Shown here: one piece after another, positions 44,784 through 53,524 of the stretch
Layout of the letters: every line of letters begins with the position of its first letter
Position numbering within the stretch: position 1 is the first letter of the stretch
Assembly: GCF_008195825.1 (NCBI RefSeq)
Contig: NZ_CP043329.1
Span: forward strand, 3,162,001-3,226,000
DNA from: Pedobacter aquae
GTDB lineage: Bacteria > Bacteroidota > Bacteroidia > Sphingobacteriales > Sphingobacteriaceae
Length of the DNA stretch: 64,000 nucleotides
Direction: 5' to 3'
Position numbers and translations under genes: made by a program
Notes under the pieces: generated by a model
Database searches by the model: none
What the model was told of the DNA's origin: nothing
The model's input: only the letters and a program-made list of their open reading frames with translations

Positions 44784-45149
44784 ATGAGTGCTCCGGTAGA
44801 TTATCTTCCTATTATCATGCAACTTTTAGTTGCTTTAGGCTTTGTTGCTTTAACCATGGGTATTACACACCTTATTGGTCCTAAGCGAAAAACAACAGAC
44901 ATTAAATTAACAGCGTTTGAATCTGGTATTGAAGTAGTGGGTAATGCTCGTCAGCCTTTCTCTATTAAATACTTTGTTGTGGCTATACTTTTTGTACTTT
45001 TTGATGTCGAGGTTATTTTCATGTATCCATGGGCGGTAAACTTTAGAGAATTTGGTCTTAACGGTCTAATTGAAATGTTTATTTTCATGGGAACATTGCT
45101 TTTAGGCTTCATTTATGTGTTAAAAAAGAAAGCCCTAGAGTGGGATTAA
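44784..45149 (+). CDS. nuoA: NADH-quinone oxidoreductase subunit A
   Basis: 121 residues, three membrane helices. LTAFESGIEVVGNARQPFSI and KYFVVAILFVLFDVEVIFMY are NuoA hallmarks (the DVE acidic site lies in helix 2). Membrane-arm subunit at the quinone-site junction. First gene of nuoA-N. Confidence 0.95.
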   Translation: MSAPVDYLPIIMQLLVALGFVALTMGITHLIGPKRKTTDIKLTAFESGIEVVGNARQPFSIKYFVVAILFVLFDVEVIFMYPWAVNFREFGLNGLIEMFIFMGTLLLGFIYVLKKKALEWD

Positions 45150-45200
45150 GTAGAATTATTCTAAATAAGCATAATGGGCTTCGTTTAGTTTAAATCTTAA

Positions 45201-45208
45201 TAAATTTG
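45201..45208 (+). promoter_or_regulatory. possible internal promoter before nuoB
   Basis: TAAATTTG matches TAnnTTTG in the 114-nt nuoA-nuoB gap, 55 nt before nuoB. A weak 5-bp hairpin with a T-run (45214-45241) follows it. Confidence 0.4.
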
Positions 45209-45263
45209 CGGCTTACTGAAACATCAGTGGGCCTTTTTAGTTTTCTAAGAAAAGGATACAGTT

Positions 45264-45806
45264 ATGAGTGAAATTAATATTGTTGAAGCACCTGCAGGAG
45301 TAGAAGGATCAGGATTCTTTGCTACTTCACTAGATAAAGTAATTGGTCTGGCTCGTTCTCACTCGTTGTGGCCTCTACCTTTTGCTACATCTTGTTGTGG
45401 AATCGAGTTTATGGCAACCATGGGCTCTCATTATGATTTTTCTAGATTTGGATCAGAAAGACCTTCTTTTTCTCCTCGTCAAGCAGATTTATTAATGGTA
45501 ATGGGTACCATTGCAAAGAAGATGGCTCCTGTTTTAAAGCAGGTTTATATACAAATGGCAGAGCCACGTTGGGTAATATCGGTAGGCGCTTGTGCATCTA
45601 GCGGTGGTATTTTTGATACTTATTCTGTCTTACAAGGAATAGATGAAATTATACCGGTAGACGTTTATGTACCTGGCTGTCCGCCAAGGCCAGAAGCTAT
45701 CATTGATGGTTTCAACAAAATACAGGAGTTGGTTAAAAATGAATCTTTAAGAAGAAGAAATTCTCCTGAGTACGCACAATTATTAGCTAAATACGGAATC
45801 CAGTAA
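45264..45806 (+). CDS. nuoB: NADH-quinone oxidoreductase subunit B
   Basis: 180 residues. The four ligands of cluster N2 are visible: the tandem cysteines in ATSCCGIEFM, a third in SVGACASSGG, and the fourth in YVPGCPPRPEAI. N2 passes electrons to quinone. The stop overlaps nuoC (TAATG). Confidence 0.95.
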   Translation: MSEINIVEAPAGVEGSGFFATSLDKVIGLARSHSLWPLPFATSCCGIEFMATMGSHYDFSRFGSERPSFSPRQADLLMVMGTIAKKMAPVLKQVYIQMAEPRWVISVGACASSGGIFDTYSVLQGIDEIIPVDVYVPGCPPRPEAIIDGFNKIQELVKNESLRRRNSPEYAQLLAKYGIQ

Positions 45807-46309
45807 TGGGCAAGATTTCAAATCAGCACTTGATAGAAAAACTAACAGCTAAGTATGGCGAGCAAATCTCTGCCATTTCTGAGCCTTATGGTTTATTAAC
45901 TTTTGAAGCTACAAGACCAGTAATTTCAGAACTTCTAGCATTTTTAAAAAATGATGAAGAACTAAAATTTAACTACTTAACTGATATTACAGCTATTCAT
46001 TATCCTGAAAAGGAAAATGCTTTAGGTGTAATTTATCATTTACATAGCTTTTACAACAATGTAAGAATTAGGATAAAAGTGTTTCTTCCTGTTTCAGACC
46101 CAACAATTCCTACGGCATCTGTGTTATGGGATGGGGCCAATTGGATGGAACGTGAAACTTTTGACTTTTTTGGAATCCAGTTTACCGGTCATCCAGATTT
46201 AAGAAGAATCTTAAATGTAGATGATATGACGGTATTCCCAATGAGAAGAGAGTATCCTTTAGAAGACCCTAACAGGGTAGATAAAAAAGATTATTTTTTT
46301 GGACGATAA
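45806..46309 (+). CDS. nuoC: NADH-quinone oxidoreductase subunit C
   Basis: 167 residues, the 30-kDa subunit. The signature is ERETFDFFGIQFTGHPDLRR followed by FPMRREYPLEDPNR. It is separate from NuoD, unlike the fused form in E. coli. Peripheral-arm subunit; overlaps nuoB by 1 nt. Confidence 0.94.
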   Translation: MGKISNQHLIEKLTAKYGEQISAISEPYGLLTFEATRPVISELLAFLKNDEELKFNYLTDITAIHYPEKENALGVIYHLHSFYNNVRIRIKVFLPVSDPTIPTASVLWDGANWMERETFDFFGIQFTGHPDLRRILNVDDMTVFPMRREYPLEDPNRVDKKDYFFGR

Positions 46310-46317
46310 GCTAAATC

Positions 46318-47553
46318 ATGAGCAATTTTATTACAGAAATAACTCCGAACCGTCCGGTATATACAGATAACGACCCACAAGGTGAGCTAACAACACTTAA
46401 CCTTGGGCCAACACACCCTGCAACACATGGTGTTTTCCAGAACGTGTTACAGATGGATGGAGAACGTATCGTAAGCGGTGTTTCCACCATAGGTTATATC
46501 CATAGGGCTTTTGAAAAAATTGCAGAGCATCGCCCTTTTTATCAAATCACCACCCTTACCGATAGATTAAACTACTGCTCATCTCCTATCAATAATATGG
46601 GGTGGCACATGACAGTTGAAAAGCTTTTAGATATTAAAACACCTAAAAGAGTAGACTACATGAGGGTTATCGTGATGGAGCTAAGCCGTATTGCAGACCA
46701 TTTAATATGTAACGGTATTTTGGGTGTTGATACAGGCGCTTTCTCTGGTTTCTTATACTTGATGGAAGAGCGTGAACATATTTACGAAATTTTTGAGGAA
46801 GTATGTGGTGCCCGTTTAACTACCAATATTGGTAGAATAGGCGGTTTTGAGCGTGATTTTAATGAAATTACCTTCCAAAAAATTAAGAAGTTTATTAAAA
46901 ACTTCCCTCCTATTTTAAAAGAATTTGAAGCGCTGTTTAATCGTAACAGAATATTTATTGAAAGAACATCGGGTGTTGGTGCAGTAAGCCCAGAAGTAGC
47001 TATGAGTTATAGCTGGAGTGGACCAATTTTAAGAGCTACCGGTGTTGATTATGATGTTCGTGTGAACGAGCCTTATGCTTCTTATGAAGATTTTGATTTT
47101 GAGATTCCGGTAGGCACCACAGGTGATGTTTATGACAGATTCATTTTACGAAATGAAGAAATGTGGCAGTCTCTAAGAATTATAGAGCAAGCATTAGAGA
47201 AAATAGAGAAAGAGCCAAAAGGTGTTTTCCATGCTGATGTTCCAGAATTTTACTTGCCACCAAAAGAGCAGGTTTATAACAATATGGAGGCTTTAATTTA
47301 TCACTTTAAAATAGTGATGGGTGAGGTAGAAACTCCAAAAACAGAAGTTTATCATGCTGTAGAAGGGGGTAACGGCGAGCTTGGTTTTTATTTAGTAAAT
47401 GATGGAGGAAGAACTCCTTACCGTTTACATTTCCGTAGACCAAGTTTTATAAATTACCAAATGTATGCCCCTATGAGTGGTGGCATGCTGCTGTCTGATG
47501 CAATTATTAACATGTCTAGTTTAAACATTATAGCGGGAGAGTTAGATGCTTAG
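46318..47553 (+). CDS. nuoD: NADH-quinone oxidoreductase subunit D
   Basis: 411 residues, the 49-kDa subunit. LGPTHPATHGVFQNVLQMDG near the N-terminus lines the quinone pocket (conserved His). Further motifs are IGYIHRAFEKIAEHR, GRIGGFERDF and MSGGMLLSDAI. It forms the quinone site with NuoB. The stop overlaps nuoE by 8 nt. Confidence 0.95.
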   Translation: MSNFITEITPNRPVYTDNDPQGELTTLNLGPTHPATHGVFQNVLQMDGERIVSGVSTIGYIHRAFEKIAEHRPFYQITTLTDRLNYCSSPINNMGWHMTVEKLLDIKTPKRVDYMRVIVMELSRIADHLICNGILGVDTGAFSGFLYLMEEREHIYEIFEEVCGARLTTNIGRIGGFERDFNEITFQKIKKFIKNFPPILKEFEALFNRNRIFIERTSGVGAVSPEVAMSYSWSGPILRATGVDYDVRVNEPYASYEDFDFEIPVGTTGDVYDRFILRNEEMWQSLRIIEQALEKIEKEPKGVFHADVPEFYLPPKEQVYNNMEALIYHFKIVMGEVETPKTEVYHAVEGGNGELGFYLVNDGGRTPYRLHFRRPSFINYQMYAPMSGGMLLSDAIINMSSLNIIAGELDA

Positions 47554-48058
47554 AGTTGAAGAAGTACAATCGGTAGAATTTTCATCAGCATTGATTTTAA
47601 AGTTTGATGAAATTGTTAGCCGTTATCCGGAAGGAAAAAGTAAATCTGCTTTACTACCAATTTTACATGAAGTACAAGCGGTTTATGGTTGGTTAAGTTC
47701 AGCCGCCATGGATAAAGTAGCAGAATATCTACAGATACAGTCTATAGAAGTATATGAGGTTGCTACCTTCTATACGATGTTTTTCTTAAAGCCTCAAGGT
47801 AAATTTGTTTTGGAGGTTTGCCGTACAGGACCTTGCTGTCTAGTTGGTGCAGAAAAAATTATGGATTATATAGGTGATAAACTAGGAGTAAAAGAAGGGG
47901 AAGTTACTGCCGATGGTTTATTTAGCTATCGTGGGGTAGAGTGTTTAGCCGCTTGTGGTTATGCTCCGGTTTTACAAATTGGTCCAGAGTATACATTCTA
48001 CGAGAATTTAACTCCAGAATCTGTAGATCAGTTAATTGAAAATTTGAAAAATAAATAG
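47546..48058 (+). CDS. nuoE: NADH-quinone oxidoreductase subunit E
   Basis: 170 residues, the 24-kDa thioredoxin-fold subunit. The [2Fe-2S] ligands are CRTGPCC (C-x4-C) and CLAACGYAP (C-x3-C). It contacts NuoF in the NADH-oxidising module. A heptad-repeat element begins 1 nt after its stop. Confidence 0.94.
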   Translation: MLRVEEVQSVEFSSALILKFDEIVSRYPEGKSKSALLPILHEVQAVYGWLSSAAMDKVAEYLQIQSIEVYEVATFYTMFFLKPQGKFVLEVCRTGPCCLVGAEKIMDYIGDKLGVKEGEVTADGLFSYRGVECLAACGYAPVLQIGPEYTFYENLTPESVDQLIENLKNK

Positions 48059-48195
48059 ATTGAGTATTGGGATATGAGATTTGAGACTTTCATGGTCGTT
48101 CAAGTTTCATGATCACAAATAATATAAGGTTCAAAATGATGTGAGATTAGGTTGTGGGAATTTTATTTCTCAATACTCAATACTCACATCTCATA
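48059..48195. repeat. heptad-bracketed element A (four heptads, 81-nt cargo, four inverted heptads)
   Basis: Left arm 48059-48086 reads ATTGAGT, ATTGGGA, TATGAGA, TTTGAGA. Right arm 48168-48195 reads TCTCAAT, ACTCAAT, ACTCACA, TCTCATA, the same heptad class inverted. Left units 1-2 are complementary to right units 1-2 at 13 of 14 positions, so the RNA can fold into a hairpin. The 81-nt centre is non-coding. It fills the nuoE-nuoF gap, ending 11 nt before the nuoF ATG. Confidence 0.75.
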
Positions 48196-48206
48196 GCTAA
48201 TAAAAG

Positions 48207-49574
48207 ATGGGTCGTAAACTATTACTTGAGCATATTAACGTACCTGGTATCAACACTTTTCAGGTTTATAAAGAAAAGGGTGGATATAGAGCGGTAGAAA
48301 AAGCCCTTAAAACCATGTCTTCAGACGATATGGTGGAAGAGGTAAAGAAATCGGGATTACGTGGACGTGGAGGAGCAGGTTTCCCTACCGGGATGAAATG
48401 GAGCTTTTTGGCTAAGCCAGAAGGTGTGCCTCGTTATTTAGTTTGTAATGCTGATGAATCAGAACCTGGAACTTTTAAGGATAGGTATTTGATGACACAT
48501 ATTCCTCATGCTTTAATTGAGGGGATGATAGTTGGTAGTTACGCTCTAGGTGCAAACACTAGTTATATCTACGTACGTGGCGAAATGATGCCGCAAATAA
48601 GAATCTTAGAGAAAGCCATTGCAGAAGCAAAAGCAGCTGGTTTTTTAGGTAAAAATATATTAGGTTCTGGTTACGATTTAGAGATTTACGTACAGCCAGG
48701 TGGCGGTGCTTATATTTGCGGTGAAGAAACTGCTTTGTTAGAATCTTTAGAAGGTAAAAGAGGAAACCCAAGAATTAAACCTCCTTTTCCGGCAATTGCA
48801 GGTTTATATGGCTGCCCAACCGTAGTAAATAACGTTGAATCTATTGCGGCTACAGTGCCTATTGTAAATGAAGGTGGCGAAGAGTATGCTAAAATTGGTA
48901 TTGGAAGATCAACAGGTACTAAATTAATTTCGGCATCGGGTAATATTAATAAGCCGGGTGTTTATGAAATTGAGTTAGGCTTATCTGTAGAAGATTTTAT
49001 TTATTCTGATGAGTATTGCGGAGGCATAGCTAACGGTAAGAGATTAAAAGCAGTTGTTGCTGGTGGTTCATCAGTACCTATCTTGCCTGCTAACTTAATC
49101 TTAAATTTAGCTAATGGCGATAAACGTTTAATGTCTTACGAGTCTTTATCAGAAGGTGGTTTTGCTACAGGAACCATGTTGGGTTCTGGCGGTTTTGTAG
49201 TTTTAGATGAAGACCAATGTATCGTAAGAAATACTTGGAACTTTAGTCGTTTCTACCACCACGAGTCTTGCGGACAGTGTTCTCCTTGCCGTGAAGGTAC
49301 AGGTTGGATGGAAAAAGTTTTACACCGTTTAGAATACGGACATGGTAAAATGAGTGATATTGACCTTTTAGTAGATGTTTCTAAAAAGATAGAAGGTAAT
49401 ACCATTTGCCCGCTAGGTGATGCAGCAGCTTGGCCAGTAGCTAGTGCTATTCGTCATTTTAGGGATGAGTTTGAATGGCATGTTAAAGAGCCAAAATTAG
49501 CTTTAGAAAAAAATTATGGATTAGCCCATTATGCTGATCCTATAAAAGTAGCAGAAGAAGTAAGTGTGAATTAA
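48207..49574 (+). CDS. nuoF: NADH-quinone oxidoreductase subunit F
   Basis: 455 residues, the 51-kDa NADH-binding subunit. [16 protein letters not shown] binds [23 protein letters not shown] binds FMN, and [11 protein letters not shown] plus a later Cys (NTICPLGD) ligate the [4Fe-4S] N3 cluster. Entry point for electrons. Heptad-bracketed elements lie on both sides of the gene. Confidence 0.95.
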   Translation: MGRKLLLEHINVPGINTFQVYKEKGGYRAVEKALKTMSSDDMVEEVKKSGLRGRGGAGFPTGMKWSFLAKPEGVPRYLVCNADESEPGTFKDRYLMTHIPHALIEGMIVGSYALGANTSYIYVRGEMMPQIRILEKAIAEAKAAGFLGKNILGSGYDLEIYVQPGGGAYICGEETALLESLEGKRGNPRIKPPFPAIAGLYGCPTVVNNVESIAATVPIVNEGGEEYAKIGIGRSTGTKLISASGNINKPGVYEIELGLSVEDFIYSDEYCGGIANGKRLKAVVAGGSSVPILPANLILNLANGDKRLMSYESLSEGGFATGTMLGSGGFVVLDEDQCIVRNTWNFSRFYHHESCGQCSPCREGTGWMEKVLHRLEYGHGKMSDIDLLVDVSKKIEGNTICPLGDAAAWPVASAIRHFRDEFEWHVKEPKLALEKNYGLAHYADPIKVAEEVSVN

Positions 49575-49988
49575 AAATTAAAAAATAAAAATTCAAAAGC
49601 TTGTCAAAGCCATATGATATAAAAGAAAGAACATTCCAATTTTCAAAAGATTTAATCTTCTTTATCAAAGAAACAAATACAGATAGAACATATAATTCTA
49701 TTATAGATCAGGTACTAAGAAGTGGTACATCTGTAGGAGCAAATGTTGAAGAAGGGAAGTCTGGAAGTTCAAAAAATGATTTTAAAAAGTTTTATATCAT
49801 AGCTCTTAAATCTGCCAATGAAACGAAATATTGGCTTAGATTATTGAAAGAGACAAACATAATTGAAACTGAAAGTATTAAAAGAGTAGATATATTAATA
49901 AATGAAATCAATGAAATCTCCAAAATTATAGCAACTATAGTTATTAATATGGGTAAGTGATTTTTGATTTTTTAATTTTGATTTTTTA
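49571..49988. mobile_element. heptad-bracketed element B carrying a four-helix-bundle gene
   Basis: Left arm 49571-49598: TTAAAAA, TTAAAAA, ATAAAAA, TTCAAAA. Right arm 49961-49988: TTTTTGA, TTTTTTA, ATTTTGA, TTTTTTA, which is the left pattern inverted. A further view shows 17 of 18 complementary bases (49576-49593 with 49974-49991). The arms enclose exactly one gene, 49601-49960. The element overlaps the nuoF stop and ends 10 nt before the nuoG start. Layout matches element A. Low-complexity AT sequence weakens the arm evidence, and mobility is inferred. Confidence 0.55.
49601..49960 (+). CDS. four-helix-bundle protein (23S rRNA intervening-sequence/S23 family)
   Basis: 119 residues from a TTG start. 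Family motifs are clear: FQFSKDLIFFIKE, QVLRSGTSVGANVEEGKSGS, DFKKFYIIALKSANETKYWL and ISKIIATIVIN. Relatives are encoded inside 23S rRNA intervening sequences and resemble the Avd accessory protein of diversity-generating retroelements; biochemical function is unknown. It has no relation to Complex I yet sits between nuoF and nuoG inside inverted heptad arms, so it looks inserted. Confidence 0.88.
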   Translation: MSKPYDIKERTFQFSKDLIFFIKETNTDRTYNSIIDQVLRSGTSVGANVEEGKSGSSKNDFKKFYIIALKSANETKYWLRLLKETNIIETESIKRVDILINEINEISKIIATIVINMGK

Positions 49989-49998
49989 ATTAAAGATA

Positions 49999-51003
49999 GT
50001 GTCTGATAAAATTAAAGTTACGATAGACGGAATTCCCGTTGAAGTAGAGCCAGGAACCTCTATTCTAAATGCTGCAAGGCAGATAGGTGGAGATATAGTG
50101 CCTCCGGCAATGTGTTATTACTCTAAATTAGAGGGTAGTGGAGGTAAGTGCCGTACTTGTTTGGTTAAGGTGAGCAAAGGTTCTGAAAAAGACCCTAGGC
50201 CTATGCCTAAGCTGGTAGCAAGTTGCAGAACTACTGTGATGGATGGTATGGAGGTGCAGAATATTACTTCGCCTGAGGTAATTGAAGCCAGAAAAGGCGT
50301 GGTAGAAATGCTATTGATTAATCACCCTTTGGATTGCCCTATTTGCGACCAAGCTGGTGAATGTCATTTGCAAGATTTAAGCTATGAGCATGGTGCGGCT
50401 ACTACACGTTATGAGTTTGACAGAAGAACTTTTGATAGGGTAGATATTGGCGATAAAATTCAACTTCACATGAACCGTTGTATTTTATGTTACCGTTGTG
50501 TGTTTACAGCCGACCAAATTACCAATAACCGCGTTCACGGAGTTTTAGGTAGAGGAGATCATGCAGAAATTTCTACTTACATAGAGAAAGCTATTGATAA
50601 TGATTTCTCTGGTAATGTGATAGATGTTTGCCCTGTAGGCGCTTTAACAGATAAAACTTTCCGCTTTAAAAATAGGGTTTGGTTTACAAAACCTGTGGAA
50701 GCACACAGAGATTGTCCTACTTGTTCAGGTAAAGTTACTTTGTGGTACAAAGGCGAAGAGGTGTTAAGAGTAACAGCAAGAAAAGATGTTTATGGCGAGG
50801 TAGAAGAGTTTATCTGTAATACTTGTCGTTTTGATAAGAAAAGCACAAATGATTGGGTAATTGAAGGACCAAGACAGGTATCAAGACAATCGGTTATCAA
50901 CTCAAACCATTACGATACTTTACAACCTTTACCGGTAATTAAGAAAAATCCGGAGTTGATGGAAGCAAATAAGGAACAATTCGAAAGAGCAACTAAATTT
51001 TAA
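49999..51003 (+). CDS. nuoG: NADH-quinone oxidoreductase subunit G (short form)
   Basis: 334 residues from a GTG start. Iron-sulfur sites are intact: the N-terminal 2Fe-2S cysteines ending KCRTCLVKV, HPLDCPICDQAGECHLQD with the His-Cys3 ligands, CILCYRC and VCPVGALTDK. The molybdopterin-like C-terminal domain of the roughly 900-residue E. coli NuoG is missing, as is usual in this phylum. The stop overlaps the nuoH start (TAATG). Confidence 0.93.
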   Translation: MSDKIKVTIDGIPVEVEPGTSILNAARQIGGDIVPPAMCYYSKLEGSGGKCRTCLVKVSKGSEKDPRPMPKLVASCRTTVMDGMEVQNITSPEVIEARKGVVEMLLINHPLDCPICDQAGECHLQDLSYEHGAATTRYEFDRRTFDRVDIGDKIQLHMNRCILCYRCVFTADQITNNRVHGVLGRGDHAEISTYIEKAIDNDFSGNVIDVCPVGALTDKTFRFKNRVWFTKPVEAHRDCPTCSGKVTLWYKGEEVLRVTARKDVYGEVEEFICNTCRFDKKSTNDWVIEGPRQVSRQSVINSNHYDTLQPLPVIKKNPELMEANKEQFERATKF

Positions 51004-52049
51004 TGGAACTAGAATTTTTAATAGAAAAGACAGCTTTAGTTTTAGTATTATTTGTACTAACGCTAACTATTGCGGCTTATTCTACTTGGGCAGAGCGTAA
51101 AGTTGCTGCTTGGTTACAAGATAGAGTTGGGCCAAACAGAGCTGGACCATTTGGTTTATTACAACCTTTGGCAGATGGTGGAAAAATGTTCTTTAAAGAA
51201 GAGATTATCCCTTCTGGGGCAAATAAATATTTATTTATTGCTGGGCCCTCTTTAGCACTATTAGTATCTTTTTTAGGTACAGCGGTTATCCCTTTTGGGC
51301 AGAATATTGAAATATTTGGAAGGGTTGTTCCTTTGCAGGTAACAGATATTAACGTTGGTATTTTATACATTTTTGGCGTGGTCTCTTTAGGTGTTTATGG
51401 TATCATGATTGGTGGGTGGGCATCTAATAACAAGTATTCTTTAATGGGGGCTATACGTGGTGCATCACAAAATATCAGTTATGAAATTGCGATGGGACTT
51501 TCCATCATTGCACTTTTAATGGTAACCAATACACTTTCATTTAAAGAAATTGCAGCACAACAACACGGCTGGCACTGGAATGTTATTTACCAACCTTTAG
51601 GTTTTTTAATATTCTTGATTTGTGCTTTTGCAGAAACCAACCGTGTTCCTTTTGATTTACCAGAGTGCGAGACTGAATTAATTGGAGGATACCAAACAGA
51701 ATACTCGGCTTTTAAAATGGGAGCTTACATGTTTGCAGAATACATCAACATGTTTGTGTCTTCTGTAGTGATGGCAGTTTTATATTTTGGGGGCTATAAC
51801 TATCCGGGTATGGATGCCGTTAACCAAGCTTTAGGCCCAACATGGGGTCCGTTGATTGGTGTTGGCGTCATGTTCTTTAAAATTATTGCTTTCATTTTCT
51901 TCTTCATGTGGGTGCGTTGGACAGTACCGCGTTTCCGTTATGATCAGTTAATGGATTTGGGATGGAAAGTGTTAATTCCACTAGCCATAGCCAATATTGT
52001 AATTACAGCAATTGTAATTGTAGGATTTGATTTATTTAATAAACTATAG
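51003..52049 (+). CDS. nuoH: NADH-quinone oxidoreductase subunit H
   Basis: 348 residues with about eight membrane helices. WAERKVAAWLQDRVGPNRAG near the N-terminus and FAETNRVPFDLPECETELIG with its conserved Glu cluster are hallmarks. It forms the quinone channel and links both arms of Complex I. Confidence 0.95.
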   Translation: MELEFLIEKTALVLVLFVLTLTIAAYSTWAERKVAAWLQDRVGPNRAGPFGLLQPLADGGKMFFKEEIIPSGANKYLFIAGPSLALLVSFLGTAVIPFGQNIEIFGRVVPLQVTDINVGILYIFGVVSLGVYGIMIGGWASNNKYSLMGAIRGASQNISYEIAMGLSIIALLMVTNTLSFKEIAAQQHGWHWNVIYQPLGFLIFLICAFAETNRVPFDLPECETELIGGYQTEYSAFKMGAYMFAEYINMFVSSVVMAVLYFGGYNYPGMDAVNQALGPTWGPLIGVGVMFFKIIAFIFFFMWVRWTVPRFRYDQLMDLGWKVLIPLAIANIVITAIVIVGFDLFNKL

Positions 52050-52084
52050 GATTTAATACCCTTTTAGGGATTAATGGAGGATTC

Positions 52085-52609
52085 ATGGAATCATTAAGTG
52101 GTAGAAAAAAAGTATTAGAACAAAAGCCAATGAATTTTTGGGAGCGTATGTACCTTCCAGCAATTTTCAAAGGTATGGCTATTACTTTTAGTCATATGTT
52201 TAAGAAAAAAGAAACCATACACTATCCAGAGCAGGAAAGAGAGTTTTCTGAAAATTGGAGAGGTATGCATTCTTTAAAAAGGGATGAACACGGCAGAGAA
52301 CGTTGTACGGCTTGTGGATTATGTGCCTTATCTTGCCCTGCAGAAGCTATTACCATGATTTCTGCTGAAAGAGAAAAAGGCGAAGAGCATCTTTACAGAG
52401 AGGAAAAATATGCAGCAGTTTATGAAATTAATATGCTACGTTGTATTTTCTGCGGTTTGTGTGAAGAGGCTTGCCCTAAAGAGGCTATCTATTTAGATGG
52501 GCCAATTGTTCCTTCAGATTATTTACGTAAAGATTTTATATACGGTAAAGATAAATTAGTAGAAAAACCACTTAAAGAAATTGAGGCAGAGAAAGCCATT
52601 TCAAGATAA
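52085..52609 (+). CDS. nuoI: NADH-quinone oxidoreductase subunit I
   Basis: 174 residues. Two ferredoxin-type [4Fe-4S] motifs carry clusters N6a and N6b: CTACGLCALSCPAEAI (about 78-93) and CIFCGLCEEACPKEAI (about 121-136). Electrons pass from here to NuoB. A GGAGG-like sequence lies upstream of the ATG. Confidence 0.95.
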   Translation: MESLSGRKKVLEQKPMNFWERMYLPAIFKGMAITFSHMFKKKETIHYPEQEREFSENWRGMHSLKRDEHGRERCTACGLCALSCPAEAITMISAEREKGEEHLYREEKYAAVYEINMLRCIFCGLCEEACPKEAIYLDGPIVPSDYLRKDFIYGKDKLVEKPLKEIEAEKAISR

Positions 52610-52684
52610 GCGGTATTTAATGATATAATTAAATCAAAAATTTTACCTTTGCCCCATTTAAAGGCAAATTACAATCATAAACAA

Positions 52685-53182
52685 ATGAGTTTATTTTACG
52701 TTGTTGCGTTTCTGTCTATAATCTTCGCTCTGCTCGTGATTTTTACAAAAAATCCGGTTCATAGCGTTTTGTACCTGATAGCAACTTTCTTCACCTTTAC
52801 CATTCACTACATTATTTTAAATGCCCAATTTCTAGCAGTAGTGAATTTCATTGTTTACATGGGAGCAATTATGGTATTATTCCTATTTGTTTTGATGTTG
52901 ATGAACTTAAATACGGATACAGAGCCCATGAAGTCTACCTTATTGAAGGTAGTTGGTGCTATTGCCGGAGGCTGCTTACTGGTAACTTTGATAGGTTCTA
53001 TGAAAACCTTATCAACAGCAAGTACTACAACCATGGATAATACCGGAATTGGTTTAGTAGAAAATTTGGGTAAAGTATTATTCAGTGATTTCTTACTTCC
53101 GTTCGAGTTAAGCTCTATCCTATTGCTAGCCGCAATGGTAGGAGCTGTATTGTTAGCTAAAAAAGAAAATAAAACCGCATAA
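52685..53182 (+). CDS. nuoJ: NADH-quinone oxidoreductase subunit J
   Basis: About 165 residues and five membrane helices. I prefer ATG 52685 (MSLFYVVAFLSIIFALLVIF) over the TTG 36 nt upstream, because the family starts directly with helix 1. FIVYMGAIMVLFLFVLMLMN is the conserved helix with the pi-bulge region. Overlaps nuoK by 1 nt (TAATG). Confidence 0.92.
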   Translation: MSLFYVVAFLSIIFALLVIFTKNPVHSVLYLIATFFTFTIHYIILNAQFLAVVNFIVYMGAIMVLFLFVLMLMNLNTDTEPMKSTLLKVVGAIAGGCLLVTLIGSMKTLSTASTTTMDNTGIGLVENLGKVLFSDFLLPFELSSILLLAAMVGAVLLAKKENKTA

Positions 53183-53511
53183 TGGAAAATATAAGCTCAA
53201 CCATTCAGGCAGTTCCACTTAATCATTATATTTTATTAAGTGCCATTATCTTCACCATAGGTGTGATAGGTGTATTGGTTAGAAGAAATGCGATTATCAT
53301 CTTCATGTCGGTAGAATTGATGCTAAATGCCGTAAACTTATTATTGGCAGCATTTTCATCATACAGTGGCGATGCATCAGGGCAGGTATTCGTTTTCTTT
53401 ATTATGGCCCTTGCTGCCGCAGAAGTTGCGGTAGGCTTGGCAATTATAGTCATGGTATATCGTAATACCAGCTCTATAGATATTAATATTCTTAACAGGT
53501 TAAAGTGGTAA
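53182..53511 (+). CDS. nuoK: NADH-quinone oxidoreductase subunit K
   Basis: 109 residues, three helices. The proton-path glutamates are in IFMSVELMLNAVNLLL and MALAAAEVAVGLAIIV, exactly as in NuoK families. Membrane-arm subunit between NuoJ and the antiporter-like subunits. Confidence 0.95.
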   Translation: MENISSTIQAVPLNHYILLSAIIFTIGVIGVLVRRNAIIIFMSVELMLNAVNLLLAAFSSYSGDASGQVFVFFIMALAAAEVAVGLAIIVMVYRNTSSIDINILNRLKW

Positions 53512-53524
53512 TTTTATAATAAGG

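Noticed and set aside
48061-48200. CRISPR-like repeat array between nuoE and nuoF
   Set aside because: Units are 7 nt with no spacers and the second half is inverted, so it is not CRISPR.
52649-52684. TTG start for nuoJ
   Set aside because: It adds a polar 12-residue lead before helix 1; ATG 52685 fits the family.
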